Positions 1-7,899 of a stretch of DNA of 64,000 nucleotides are shown here, in pieces. The position numbers and the translations under genes were made by a program. The notes beneath the pieces are model-generated. The model was given only the letters and a program-made list of their open reading frames with translations. It searched no databases and was not told the DNA's origin. Source of the DNA: an uncultured Coprococcus sp. (GTDB lineage Bacteria; Bacillota; Clostridia; Lachnospirales; Lachnospiraceae); contig CAKQTZ010000002.1 of the NCBI GenBank assembly GCA_934277375.1, forward strand, positions 62,001 to 126,000, given 5' to 3'. Numbering within the stretch: position 1 is the stretch's first letter; every line of letters begins with the position of its first letter.

Positions 1-1065
1 GACGAGATGTTCAGGAATATAAAGGTTGCGGTGGTCACCGAGGATGAATCGGCAAATGGGCTTAACTATATGCTGGATGCGCTGTCGGAGGGCGATGATG
101 CCCTTCTGTCGGTTACAAGGATGAGCGAAAGCGATGCGGAGAAGTCACTGGCGGATGAAGAGGTCGAGGGCATCATATATACGGATGATGTGAAGCTTAC
201 GGTTGCGGAGAGTTCTGTCAATGCGAGCATACTTGAAACGGTGCTTTCTGAGTACAAGCAGTACGAGCATGCACTTAAGGATATATATAAGGATGGCACC
301 GAACCTAAGGGGGATATGGCTTCTGATGGCATCGGACTCCAACAGTATATGGCTGGGACTTCCGGCGGGGATGATATGTCGAACCTTGTGGAAAAGCTCT
401 CAGAACAGAGATCATATTATACAGAGAAAGCCAGCACCGAGGGCAGCCAGAACGTGTATAACAATTATTTCTACGCCATATTTGCCATGAGCTGCCTTTT
501 TGCATCGCTTTCATCTATAGGAATGATGAACAATCTTCAGGCAAATGTGAGCGCTACAGGAAAGAGAAAAAATGTGTCCCCACAGAGAAAAATGACATTT
601 GTTCTGGCAGAATTTGCCGCACTGCTGCTTATACATTTTGTGGTCGAGGTCATAAGCTTTATATACATGTCCTGTATCGGAGTGGACTTTGGCGACAGGG
701 TATGGGAGATCCTGCTCACACTATTCGTGGGCTGCTTTATCGGCTTGGCGATTGGAGTCATAGTTGGGGCTATATCAAAGCTTGCTGAGGGAACCAAGAT
801 AGGAATTGTGATCGGAATATCCATGGTGATGTCTATTCTTTCAGACCTGTGTATGAACGGAATAAAATATGAGATACAGCAGCATGTGCCGATTATAAAT
901 AAACTCAATCCCGCAGCATTGATATCGGATTCATTCTATGCGCTGAATGTTTATAGTGACCACCAGGTTTTCACTGAGAATATCGTCATAATGACTATTG
1001 AGGCTGTGGTGCTCGTAGCAGTTGGGATTCTCATGGTAAGGAGGAACAGATATGCAAGTGTTTAA
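1..1065 (+). CDS. ABC-2 type transporter permease, 5' end outside window
   Basis: The reading frame is open from base 1 (codons precede the first ATG at position 7), so the gene starts upstream. About 150 residues of polar, extracytoplasmic-looking sequence are followed by five or so hydrophobic segments, the topology of ABC-2 membrane proteins (DUF3533/YhgE-like or ABC2_membrane_3), in which a first membrane helix precedes the large outer loop; that helix would lie upstream of the window. Its last 14 bases overlap the next gene, which encodes a similar permease, so the two are probably translationally coupled and form a heterodimeric exporter with an ATPase encoded upstream. The substrate cannot be read from the sequence. 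Confidence 0.75.
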   Translation, partial: DEMFRNIKVAVVTEDESANGLNYMLDALSEGDDALLSVTRMSESDAEKSLADEEVEGIIYTDDVKLTVAESSVNASILETVLSEYKQYEHALKDIYKDGTEPKGDMASDGIGLQQYMAGTSGGDDMSNLVEKLSEQRSYYTEKASTEGSQNVYNNYFYAIFAMSCLFASLSSIGMMNNLQANVSATGKRKNVSPQRKMTFVLAEFAALLLIHFVVEVISFIYMSCIGVDFGDRVWEILLTLFVGCFIGLAIGVIVGAISKLAEGTKIGIVIGISMVMSILSDLCMNGIKYEIQQHVPIINKLNPAALISDSFYALNVYSDHQVFTENIVIMTIEAVVLVAVGILMVRRNRYASV

Positions 1066-2212
1066 ATCTTTTTTCAAGGTTTTGAGAAAATATATTGGGC
1101 AGATGATCATGTATGTGGGAATCCTGTGTGGAGTCATGATTGTGTTCATCAATGTGGGAAACGCAGATCCACAGAACCTTTATAAGGGTAAAACGATCAA
1201 ATATGCGGCAAGCGATGAGGATGGCAGTGAGATGAGCAGAAAATTGATGGCTTACCTGAGTGATACACAGCAGCTTGTAGATGGCGTTGATATGGACGAA
1301 CGAGGTATTCAGGATGCTCTCTACAACAGGGCGGTGGATTGTGTGATCAGGATACCAGATGGTTTTGGCGATGCATGGGCAAATGATACTGCGGATGGTC
1401 TGCTTGAGATAACGACTATCCCCGGAAGTCAGGCGTCCATGCTGTTTGAGACAAGGCTTGACAGCTACATGAATATGGTGTCTCTGTACAAGAGGGCCGG
1501 AGATGATGTGAACAGTGCCGATAAGAGCGCGAGGACGGCGCTTGAGCAGAAGGCAGAGGTCGATATGGCAGACGGAAAGTCTTCAGAACATTCTATGCTA
1601 TATAACTTCTACAATTATCTCGGCTGGGTTATGATCTGCGTTATGATAATTGGGGTAGCGCCTGTTCTGCAGGTATATAACAGGAAAAAGCTTAGAGCGA
1701 GAATAGAGTGCTCATCATACAAATTTTTCAGGCTGAACAGGGAACTTGTCCTGGGGATGATGTTTACTGGATGCGTGCTGTCTGTAGTATTTATAGCACT
1801 CTCCAGAATACTTATAAAATATGATATAACATCGGCAAGAGGCGGAATGTTCATACTCAATATGTTGGTGTATGCCTGTGTGGCACTCTCGCTGGCGTTT
1901 CTGGTTAGCAAGCTTACCCAGAGTGAACAGATCCTTTCCATGTGTGCAAATGTAATATCGCTTGGAATGGCATTTCTCTGTGGGATATTTGTACCGAGAG
2001 AATTCTTAAGTGACACTGTGATGGCGATAGCGCATTTTCTCCCGGCATACTGGTACGCAAATGCAACAGATGCCATCGACAATTTCACATCTGGCAGTTC
2101 GGTGACAGGAATATTTGTGAGCATGGGAGTACAGGTGCTCTTTGCCGTTCTGTTCATACTTGTTGGAGTGATCGTTGACAGGTACAAGACCGCCGGCAGG
2201 GCTATGGCTTAG
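1052..2212 (+). CDS. ABC-2 type transporter permease
   Basis: This 386-residue protein has one N-terminal membrane helix (about residues 12-32), a soluble loop to about residue 185, and five to six C-terminal helices ending in a short basic tail. This is the ABC-2 permease layout and matches the partial gene before it. The ATG lies inside the end of the upstream gene behind an AAGGAGG-like site (GGTAAGGAGGAACAGAT), which suggests coupled translation. The two permeases probably make one export complex, perhaps for a peptide, lipid or drug; nothing in the sequence fixes the substrate. It is the last gene of the operon, since the next gene has its own promoter. Confidence 0.75.
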   Translation: MQVFKSFFKVLRKYIGQMIMYVGILCGVMIVFINVGNADPQNLYKGKTIKYAASDEDGSEMSRKLMAYLSDTQQLVDGVDMDERGIQDALYNRAVDCVIRIPDGFGDAWANDTADGLLEITTIPGSQASMLFETRLDSYMNMVSLYKRAGDDVNSADKSARTALEQKAEVDMADGKSSEHSMLYNFYNYLGWVMICVMIIGVAPVLQVYNRKKLRARIECSSYKFFRLNRELVLGMMFTGCVLSVVFIALSRILIKYDITSARGGMFILNMLVYACVALSLAFLVSKLTQSEQILSMCANVISLGMAFLCGIFVPREFLSDTVMAIAHFLPAYWYANATDAIDNFTSGSSVTGIFVSMGVQVLFAVLFILVGVIVDRYKTAGRAMA

Positions 2213-2232
2213 AAAAATAAATATTATTTTTG

Positions 2233-2299
2233 TTTGACGCGCGTCAAATACGTATGTATTATGTATGTATAGTATTTGACGCGCGTCAAATACTATACA
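2233..2299 (+). promoter_or_regulatory. Promoter with two palindromic operators for the HipA-like module
   Basis: Two copies of the perfect 16-base palindrome TTTGACGCGCGTCAAA lie at 2233-2248 and 2275-2290, with centres 42 bases (about four helical turns) apart. The second is the core of a perfect 34-base palindrome at 2266-2299. A promoter fits between them: -35 TTGACG at 2234-2239 inside the first operator, a 17-base spacer, and -10 TATTAT at 2257-2262, which puts the start of transcription at the edge of the second operator. A repressor bound to both would block the promoter. The helix-turn-helix domain of the second gene of this operon is the obvious candidate (inference). Confidence 0.7.
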
Positions 2300-2342
2300 A
2301 GCAGTGCTATTTAATTATTGGATGTGTCAAAGGAGGATAAGA

Positions 2343-3149
2343 ATGAAAATAATACACGAAAAACAGGATCTTACATTCCTTCGATGGTCTCATATAAGGA
2401 GTTCAAGTGGAACTGCAGGAACTTTTTTAAAGTCGGAATCCAATTTGGATGGGAGTAAGATATATTATAAACTTTCAAGATTTGATCCATTAAATGGCGT
2501 AGTTGGACATGAGTGTGTAAATGAGTTGATAGTGGATAGACTGCTCACAGTTCTTGGGGTGGAACATCTGGATTATGAGTTGATAAACAGCCGTATAGAA
2601 ATAGAGGGAAAAGCGTATGACACTTACCTGTGTGCCTCTAAAGACTTTAAGGAGCGCGGTGAAAGCAAGCTGGCACTTGATGATTATTATAGACTGAATG
2701 CGATAAAGGGAGAGAGCCGCTATGATTTTTGCGTGAGATGTGGCTGGAAAGAATATATAGACCGTATGATCGTACTTGATTATATTATCCTGAACAGGGA
2801 TCGCCATGGGGCAAATATAGAGGTGCTTCGAAATTCAAGGAAGAGAACGATAAGGATGGCTCCGTTGTTCGATCATGGTTTATCTCTTTTGTGTTTTTGC
2901 AATTCCGATGAGGAAGTGTCAGAAACAGATATTATGGAAGATAAGAGATGCCAGAATTTTATTGGTGGATTTTCATGTCAGGAGAACTTGAAACTGATAG
3001 GAGAAAAAAGGGATGTTTTCCCCAATAAGCTATATATAACAGATAAAGAGTTTATTTTTGACGGACTTAGAGGCATAGTGTCAGATGTATTTATAGACAC
3101 AGTATGGAACATGATATATAAGAGGTACAAGGTTTATGAAAATCTTTGA
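2343..3149 (+). CDS. HipA-like (HipT-type) serine/threonine kinase toxin
   Basis: This 268-residue protein matches the catalytic part of HipA without the usual N-terminal subdomain. Visible motifs are a Ser/Gly-rich loop SSSGT near residues 20-24, a conserved Lys near 43, the catalytic NRDRHGAN at 151-158 and the metal-binding FDHG at 176-179. HipA kinases phosphorylate tRNA-charging enzymes or related targets and cause growth arrest; the target here is unknown. The start is the ATG at 2343, six bases after AAAGGAGG, not the in-frame ATG at 2304. It overlaps the next gene by 14 bases. The short length recalls HipT of the HipBST systems. Confidence 0.75.
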   Translation: MKIIHEKQDLTFLRWSHIRSSSGTAGTFLKSESNLDGSKIYYKLSRFDPLNGVVGHECVNELIVDRLLTVLGVEHLDYELINSRIEIEGKAYDTYLCASKDFKERGESKLALDDYYRLNAIKGESRYDFCVRCGWKEYIDRMIVLDYIILNRDRHGANIEVLRNSRKRTIRMAPLFDHGLSLLCFCNSDEEVSETDIMEDKRCQNFIGGFSCQENLKLIGEKRDVFPNKLYITDKEFIFDGLRGIVSDVFIDTVWNMIYKRYKVYENL

Positions 3150-3963
3150 AATTATAGATGGCGACAAGGAGAAAACTGTAGGAGCACTTCTCTATTTTGA
3201 GAAGGAGCGCACATGTATAGTTGAATTACAGGAATATCTGGATGAATGGTATGCGCCGTTTTTGTTTGCAAGCTATGTGAAGAATAAGGTATATACAATA
3301 CCGAGAGATGTAAGCGCCCTGTGGGTAAGGGGGAGGGTGATCCCGAGTGGAAGGCAGAATATATCAGATATACTTAAAGTACATCACCTCAAGGAATACG
3401 ACGAAATGAAATTTCTTGAAATATCCGAGGGAAGATGCTCACAGGACGAAATGTATATCAGGCAGCTTGATAAGCTCCCGGAATTTGTAGTTGAACGCCA
3501 GCAAAAAAATCTGTCGGAGTGTGTTATTTTGGGCGCATATAATATTTTGTGCTTTTTTGCAGATGGTAATACGAGAAAAATAGATTTGAAAAATATATCA
3601 AAAAACGATAGTGCAGCACAGTCGATTGACAGGCTAGCTGGATTGGATAAAGTTCTGGAAAATGACAGCCTTTACAGGTCTGGTAAGCTTGGCACTGGAG
3701 GGTACTTTGTCACATTCAATGATTCGATTGATATTCCTGCAGACATTTTGTATGAGTCAGGAGAGAAGGTTCCTCTTGGACTTGAGGATTTTAAGACATT
3801 TGTAAGACATAACATTATTGATACGACAGAGAGCTGTGACATGCTTGAGTGTTCAAGACAGAATATTTCATATATGGTGAATCAGGGACAGATGTCGGCG
3901 GTGAAAGAGGATGTCCGGGGGAATCTGTATCTTAAAGGAGAGGTGCTTTCAAATATATGGTAA
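3136..3963 (+). CDS. HipS-like / DUF2442-like / helix-turn-helix fusion, partner of the kinase
   Basis: This 275-residue protein appears to have three parts. Residues 1-112 resemble the N-terminal subdomain 1 of HipA (HipS in HipBST). Residues 127-215 resemble DUF2442, including the typical ending IPADILYESG. Residues 230-275 look like an excisionase-type helix-turn-helix (CSRQNISYMVNQG). In HipBST the HipS protein neutralises the HipT kinase and HipB binds DNA; here both jobs would sit in one chain (inference). It starts inside the end of the kinase gene, so translation is likely coupled. I recognise the pair as recurring in Lachnospiraceae, usually annotated only as HipA-like and DUF2442 proteins. 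Confidence 0.65.
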   Translation: MKIFEIIDGDKEKTVGALLYFEKERTCIVELQEYLDEWYAPFLFASYVKNKVYTIPRDVSALWVRGRVIPSGRQNISDILKVHHLKEYDEMKFLEISEGRCSQDEMYIRQLDKLPEFVVERQQKNLSECVILGAYNILCFFADGNTRKIDLKNISKNDSAAQSIDRLAGLDKVLENDSLYRSGKLGTGGYFVTFNDSIDIPADILYESGEKVPLGLEDFKTFVRHNIIDTTESCDMLECSRQNISYMVNQGQMSAVKEDVRGNLYLKGEVLSNIW

Positions 3964-4001
3964 GAACAATATTACACTGGAAGTTATGAGGCATGGTCTG
4001 T

Positions 4002-4140
4002 TATAATAAAAAACGGAGGGAAGAGGGGCGCTTATGAGCGTAGCTCATAATTTTCATGCGCACCTCTGACATGTAGTAGAGGGGGCCCCGCGTGCGGGGG
4101 AGTTGGCTGCTACCTACTATATGTTTAGGAGGACGAGAAA
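4002..4140 (+). ncRNA. Promoter and structured 5' leader of the amylase gene
   Basis: An extended -10 (TGTTATAAT, 3999-4007) is followed by about 125 untranslated bases rich in complementary arms. A hairpin TTATGAGC-GTA-GCTCATAA (4032-4050) sits within a longer stem closed by AGAGGGGCGC (4022-4031) and GCGCACCTCT (4059-4068). A second domain is closed by CATGTAGTAG (4070-4079) and CTACTATATG (4114-4123) and contains CCCCGC-GTG-CGGGG. The site AGGAGG follows directly. No class of riboswitch that I know matches, but the two-domain fold suggests a regulatory leader. The leader at 27939-28071 shares the TTATGAG...GTA...TCATAA arrangement. Confidence 0.45.
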
Positions 4141-5955
4141 GTGCTTAAAAAGAAAGTGCTGAAACAGAACAACTTACTCAGACTGCATAAGAGACTTGCA
4201 GTGATGATGCTGGCCCTTACACTTGGACTCGGTACAGGGTGCGGCAAAACAGATGACGGAGCGGACGGTGCGGCGCCGTCGGAAGCAGAGACTTTGGCGG
4301 ATGGTCAGATAGGAGATCAGGCAGATGCCAGAGCATCAGAAGAAGATGGACAGGAGTCAAAAAAAGCTACGGAAGACAAGGACGAGCCTTATGTAGAAGG
4401 AACATACTCAAGTGATTCGTATGACGTGGCAGAGTTTACGGCAGAGCCTCGTAAGAAGACCGACGAAGAGGGTAATCGCGGTGTGTATTACGAGATATTT
4501 GTCAGATCATTTGCCGATTCAGACGGTGATGGTATAGGCGATCTGAATGGCGTTACGGAGAAACTTGACTATCTGCAGGAACTCGGAATCGATGGGATAT
4601 GGCTCATGCCGATCACTGCATCCGATACCTACCACGGATATTCAGTGACGGATTACATGGCGGTGAATCCCGATTACGGAACAGAGGATGATTTTAAGAG
4701 ATTGCTTGACGAAGCACACAGCAGAGACATGAAAGTCATCATGGATCTGGTCATCAATCACACCAGTATCAATCATCCGTGGTTTCAGGCGGCAAAGTCC
4801 GATGAGAACAGCGAGTACAGAGATTATTACAGGTGGGTGTACAAGACCGACAAGAAAGACTGCAATCATCTTCTCGACAAATCAAGCTGGGGAGATATGG
4901 TGTGGCACCAGGAAGGAGACTTCTATTATTATGGTGTGTTTGGCGCGGATATGCCTGATCTGAACTACAACAATCCGGATGTTAGACAGGCTGCGAAGGA
5001 TGCCGCCGGTCACTGGCTGGAGCTTGGCCTTGACGGCTTTCGTATGGACGCCGCAGTTCATATCTATGGGGCACACGAGTTCAAGCAGCAGGAAGATTCT
5101 GAAGTGGCAAATATCACCTGGTGGAACGAATTTGCCGGTTACTGCGAGAGCATAAATCCTGATGTATACCTGGTGGGTGAGGTATGGCAGGATGACAAGG
5201 TGCTGGAAAACTATGTCCAGCCATTTGACACGAAGTTTGATTTTGCGATTCAGCAGAAGATACTGAACTGCGTACAGAAAGGCATGGCGGTGCCAGGCTT
5301 TGGCGATTCTCTTTCCGTGGCGATAGAGAATATACAGAATAAATATGACGGCGTGGATGCAAACTATCTGAATGGAGTATTTGGAGCAAATCACGATCAG
5401 GACAGGATAGCATCGTCAGTGAACAGCCTGGATAAGGCGAGACAGATTGCGGCGGTATATATGACACTTCCGGGCAATCCATATATATATTATGGTGAGG
5501 AGCTTGGAATGTATGGCAGCAAGCCGGATGAGATGATAAGGACGCCTTTCCTTTGGGGAAGTGACAGTACATATAATACGTCGTGGGAAAATGACGATCA
5601 GAATGCAGAGACAAAGGGACTTGACCAGCAGATGGAAGATCCGGATTCAATGTATTCATATTATAAGACACTCATAGCATTGAGGAAGGACAATCCAGCC
5701 CTTATGAAAGGAAGCTACAGAGCGGCAGCTCTCACAAGCGACAGTGTGACAGCGTACTTCCGTGAGACGGATGGACAGAAGCTGCTGGTGGTGCACAACT
5801 TTGCAGAGGGTGATCAGACGGTATCGCTTGCTGAGTGCGGAGACATAACAGTCACAGATGTACTTTATTCAAGTTCTGGTGAGATCGATGTATCAGACCT
5901 CAGTTCAGTGAAATTAGCTGGAAATGAGAGTGTGGTGCTGGAGCTTGGTGAGTAA
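4141..5955 (+). CDS. Alpha-amylase family (GH13) lipoprotein
   Basis: The 604-residue protein has a basic start, a hydrophobic stretch and the lipobox LGTGC (Cys34), so it is probably anchored on the outer face of the membrane. A low-complexity acidic linker runs to about residue 105. The GH13 barrel follows, with DLVINHT, the nucleophile region GFRMDAAVH (Asp303), the acid/base LVGEVWQD (Glu347) and the transition-state motif FGANHDQDR. It should hydrolyse internal alpha-1,4 links of starch or maltodextrins outside the cell. The GTG start is chosen because AGGAGG lies eight bases before it. No transporter for the products lies next to it. Confidence 0.9.
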   Translation: MLKKKVLKQNNLLRLHKRLAVMMLALTLGLGTGCGKTDDGADGAAPSEAETLADGQIGDQADARASEEDGQESKKATEDKDEPYVEGTYSSDSYDVAEFTAEPRKKTDEEGNRGVYYEIFVRSFADSDGDGIGDLNGVTEKLDYLQELGIDGIWLMPITASDTYHGYSVTDYMAVNPDYGTEDDFKRLLDEAHSRDMKVIMDLVINHTSINHPWFQAAKSDENSEYRDYYRWVYKTDKKDCNHLLDKSSWGDMVWHQEGDFYYYGVFGADMPDLNYNNPDVRQAAKDAAGHWLELGLDGFRMDAAVHIYGAHEFKQQEDSEVANITWWNEFAGYCESINPDVYLVGEVWQDDKVLENYVQPFDTKFDFAIQQKILNCVQKGMAVPGFGDSLSVAIENIQNKYDGVDANYLNGVFGANHDQDRIASSVNSLDKARQIAAVYMTLPGNPYIYYGEELGMYGSKPDEMIRTPFLWGSDSTYNTSWENDDQNAETKGLDQQMEDPDSMYSYYKTLIALRKDNPALMKGSYRAAALTSDSVTAYFRETDGQKLLVVHNFAEGDQTVSLAECGDITVTDVLYSSSGEIDVSDLSSVKLAGNESVVLELGE

Positions 5956-5986
5956 AAAAAAAATCCCAACTTAAAGGAGGAGCTCC

Positions 5987-6889
5987 ATGAAGAAAATACT
6001 AATAACGGGTGGTACGGTATTTGTAAGCCGGTATGTGGCGCAGTATTTTGTGGACAAAGGCTATGAGGTGTATGTGGTCAACAGAAATTCAAGATCGCAG
6101 GTTCCGGGTGTGAAGCTTATAGAAGCGGACAGGCACGACCTGGGAGACAAACTCAAAAACATCTACTTTGATGTTGTAGCTGACATAACCGCATATAATG
6201 TGGAAGATATCACAGACTTATGTGACAGCCTTGGTTCATTTGGTCAGTATATCATGATCAGCTCAAGTGCAGTGTATCCAGAGTATGGAGATCAGCCATT
6301 CCGTGAAGATTCAGAACGGGCACTCAATAGATACTGGGGGTCATATGGTACGGATAAGATCGCTGCGGAGGATGCATTACTTGACAGAGTGAGTGATGCT
6401 TACATACTCAGACCACCATATATTTATGGACCTATGAACAATGTATACAGGGAGGCTTTTGTATTCGACTGTGCCAGGGCGGACAGGCCATTTTATCTGC
6501 CCGGAGATGGTGGAATGAAGCTGCAGTTCTTCCATGTGAAGGATCTCTGTATCCTGATGGAGAGAATAATAGAGAAAAAGCCGGAGACTCATCTCATGAA
6601 TGTGGGAAATGTGGAGCCGGTCACTATAAAGGACTGGGTGACGATGTGTTACGCCTGCTTTGATAAGATACCTGCGTTTGTAAATGTCAGTGAGGATATA
6701 GAACAGAGAAATTATTTCAGTTTTCATAACTATGAATATTATCTCGATGTGCAGCAGCAGAACAAAATATACCCGGAGACAATACCACTGGAAGAAGGAT
6801 TGAAAGAATGCGCAGAGTGGTATGTGGAAAATGAATCAGAAGTTGGGAAAAAGCCATATATGGAATATATAGACTGTAATTTAAAATAA
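5987..6889 (+). CDS. NAD-dependent epimerase/dehydratase family protein
   Basis: This 300-residue protein begins with a Rossmann NAD(P)-binding motif (ITGGTVFVSRYVAQYF; the usual GxxGxxG is relaxed to GGTVFVS). It has a catalytic-type SSSAVY and a YGTDK that fits the YxxxK of extended short-chain dehydrogenases. Family members epimerise or dehydrate nucleotide sugars; this divergent subgroup is related to isoflavone reductase/mRNA-binding CSP41-like proteins, and its substrate is not evident. The site AAGGAGG is seven bases before the ATG. It follows the amylase gene by 31 bases and could be co-transcribed. A terminator follows at 6931. Confidence 0.8.
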   Translation: MKKILITGGTVFVSRYVAQYFVDKGYEVYVVNRNSRSQVPGVKLIEADRHDLGDKLKNIYFDVVADITAYNVEDITDLCDSLGSFGQYIMISSSAVYPEYGDQPFREDSERALNRYWGSYGTDKIAAEDALLDRVSDAYILRPPYIYGPMNNVYREAFVFDCARADRPFYLPGDGGMKLQFFHVKDLCILMERIIEKKPETHLMNVGNVEPVTIKDWVTMCYACFDKIPAFVNVSEDIEQRNYFSFHNYEYYLDVQQQNKIYPETIPLEEGLKECAEWYVENESEVGKKPYMEYIDCNLK

Positions 6890-6930
6890 TGTACGTTGGT
6901 GCAGCGATATTGTAAATGATATGCATTTAG

Positions 6931-6964
6931 GGAGATCTGGAGCTTCGGCTCCGGATCTTTTTTT
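6931..6964 (+). terminator. Rho-independent terminator after the epimerase gene
   Basis: The arms AGATCTGGAGC and GCTCCGGATCT close on a TTCG tetraloop and are followed by seven T residues, a strong intrinsic terminator. Confidence 0.85.
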
Positions 6965-7043
6965 ATAGATATACATTCAAATATCGTCGAGATATACGAT
7001 GTGTATAAATTCATTAAGAAAGTGTAAATTCGTTATAAGTGGG

Positions 7044-7071
7044 TTTACATCTTTGTTATTATTGATATAAT
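7044..7071 (+). promoter_or_regulatory. Promoter of the AT-rich lone gene
   Basis: A -35 of TTTACA (7044-7049) and a -10 of TATAAT (7066-7071) are 16 bases apart. The transcript would have a leader of about 155 bases, with a hairpin (GACAATG and CATTGTC, 7097-7123) but no recognised riboswitch. Upstream, TAAATTCRTTA occurs twice (7006-7016 and 7025-7035). Confidence 0.55.
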
Positions 7072-7233
7072 GCAGATACATAGTGAGAGAGTTCTTGACA
7101 ATGATGGAGTTTTACTCATTGTCCTCAAATAAGATTTTAGTTCTTTTTTAGTAGAAATAAGTGATCTGAAATTTCTATAGTTTAATTTCCATAATGATTT
7201 TTGGCAAATATAAAATAATAAAGGAGTTACTGA

Positions 7234-7767
7234 ATGATAAAAAACAGGAATGTTAGTATAATAACGGACGAAAATAATAATCAAATAGTAATTATTAATG
7301 ACAAAAAATTTAAAGGCTTATCAAAAGATGATTGGCAGCAGATAGAAAAATACTTAAAAGGCTATATATCGGATTGTTATGAAATTACAGAAACAAATGA
7401 TGTTGTTTATATTGGAAAAGAATTTCCGTCTGAATATGCAGGTTCGAAAAGCAGAATTGCATTAAAAGGTGCAAGAAAAAAGGCAAAGGCATCAGCATCA
7501 CAGGGAATTCCAGAGCTAATAAAAATAGCCCAAAATCCACGTTGGGAAGAGAATAAAGAGCAAAAGCATAATAAAGATGCTAAATATGGTTGGTATAGAT
7601 ATGATATAAGGTTTGGACTGCCTGTGTATGATGATAAAACGGGCAAATTAGATAGATATAATATATTCACAGCTATTCTTCTTATAAAACATTCAGAGGA
7701 TGGTAATAAGTACCTGCATGATATTACCACAATAAAAAAAGAAACGAGCAGCCCGCTTGAGTCGTAA
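7234..7767 (+). CDS. Stand-alone LPD3/BECR-type nuclease-like protein
   Basis: This 177-residue protein has no signal peptide or membrane segment. Its second half carries ELIKIAQNPRW, KHNKDAKYGWYRYDIRFGLPV, and a C-terminal YLHDITTIKKETSSPL. I recognise this pattern from the LPD3 domain (barnase-EndoU-ColicinE5/D-RelE fold) found at the ends of phage MuF-like and polyvalent proteins, where it is predicted to be an RNase. The conserved Lys-His, Arg-Tyr and Thr/Ser could be catalytic. Here it is free-standing, visibly more AT-rich than its neighbours, has its own promoter and meets argG tail to tail. No immunity gene is seen beside it. Function is inferred. Confidence 0.55.
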   Translation: MIKNRNVSIITDENNNQIVIINDKKFKGLSKDDWQQIEKYLKGYISDCYEITETNDVVYIGKEFPSEYAGSKSRIALKGARKKAKASASQGIPELIKIAQNPRWEENKEQKHNKDAKYGWYRYDIRFGLPVYDDKTGKLDRYNIFTAILLIKHSEDGNKYLHDITTIKKETSSPLES

Positions 7768-7836
7768 AACTGTACGGTGAAAACCCATTTCTTTTGATAT
7801 ATTCTATTTCAGTCTTTTTATTTTGTCAAGAAAAAA

Positions 7837-7875
7837 CATCCCCAATCATATTCATAACGAGTATGATTGGGGATG
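7837..7875. terminator. Bidirectional terminator between the lone gene and argG
   Basis: The 14-base perfect arms CATCCCCAATCATA (7837-7850) and TATGATTGGGGATG (7862-7875) are flanked by A residues on the left and T residues on the right, so the hairpin can serve both convergent genes. Confidence 0.85.
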
Positions 7876-7899
7876 TTTTATGTCTACACTATATATAAA

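Noticed and set aside
3999..4140. Known riboswitch (c-di-GMP, SAM, ykkC, ydaO and others) in the amylase leader
   Set aside because: None of the conserved core sequences of these classes could be matched; only unassigned stems are seen.
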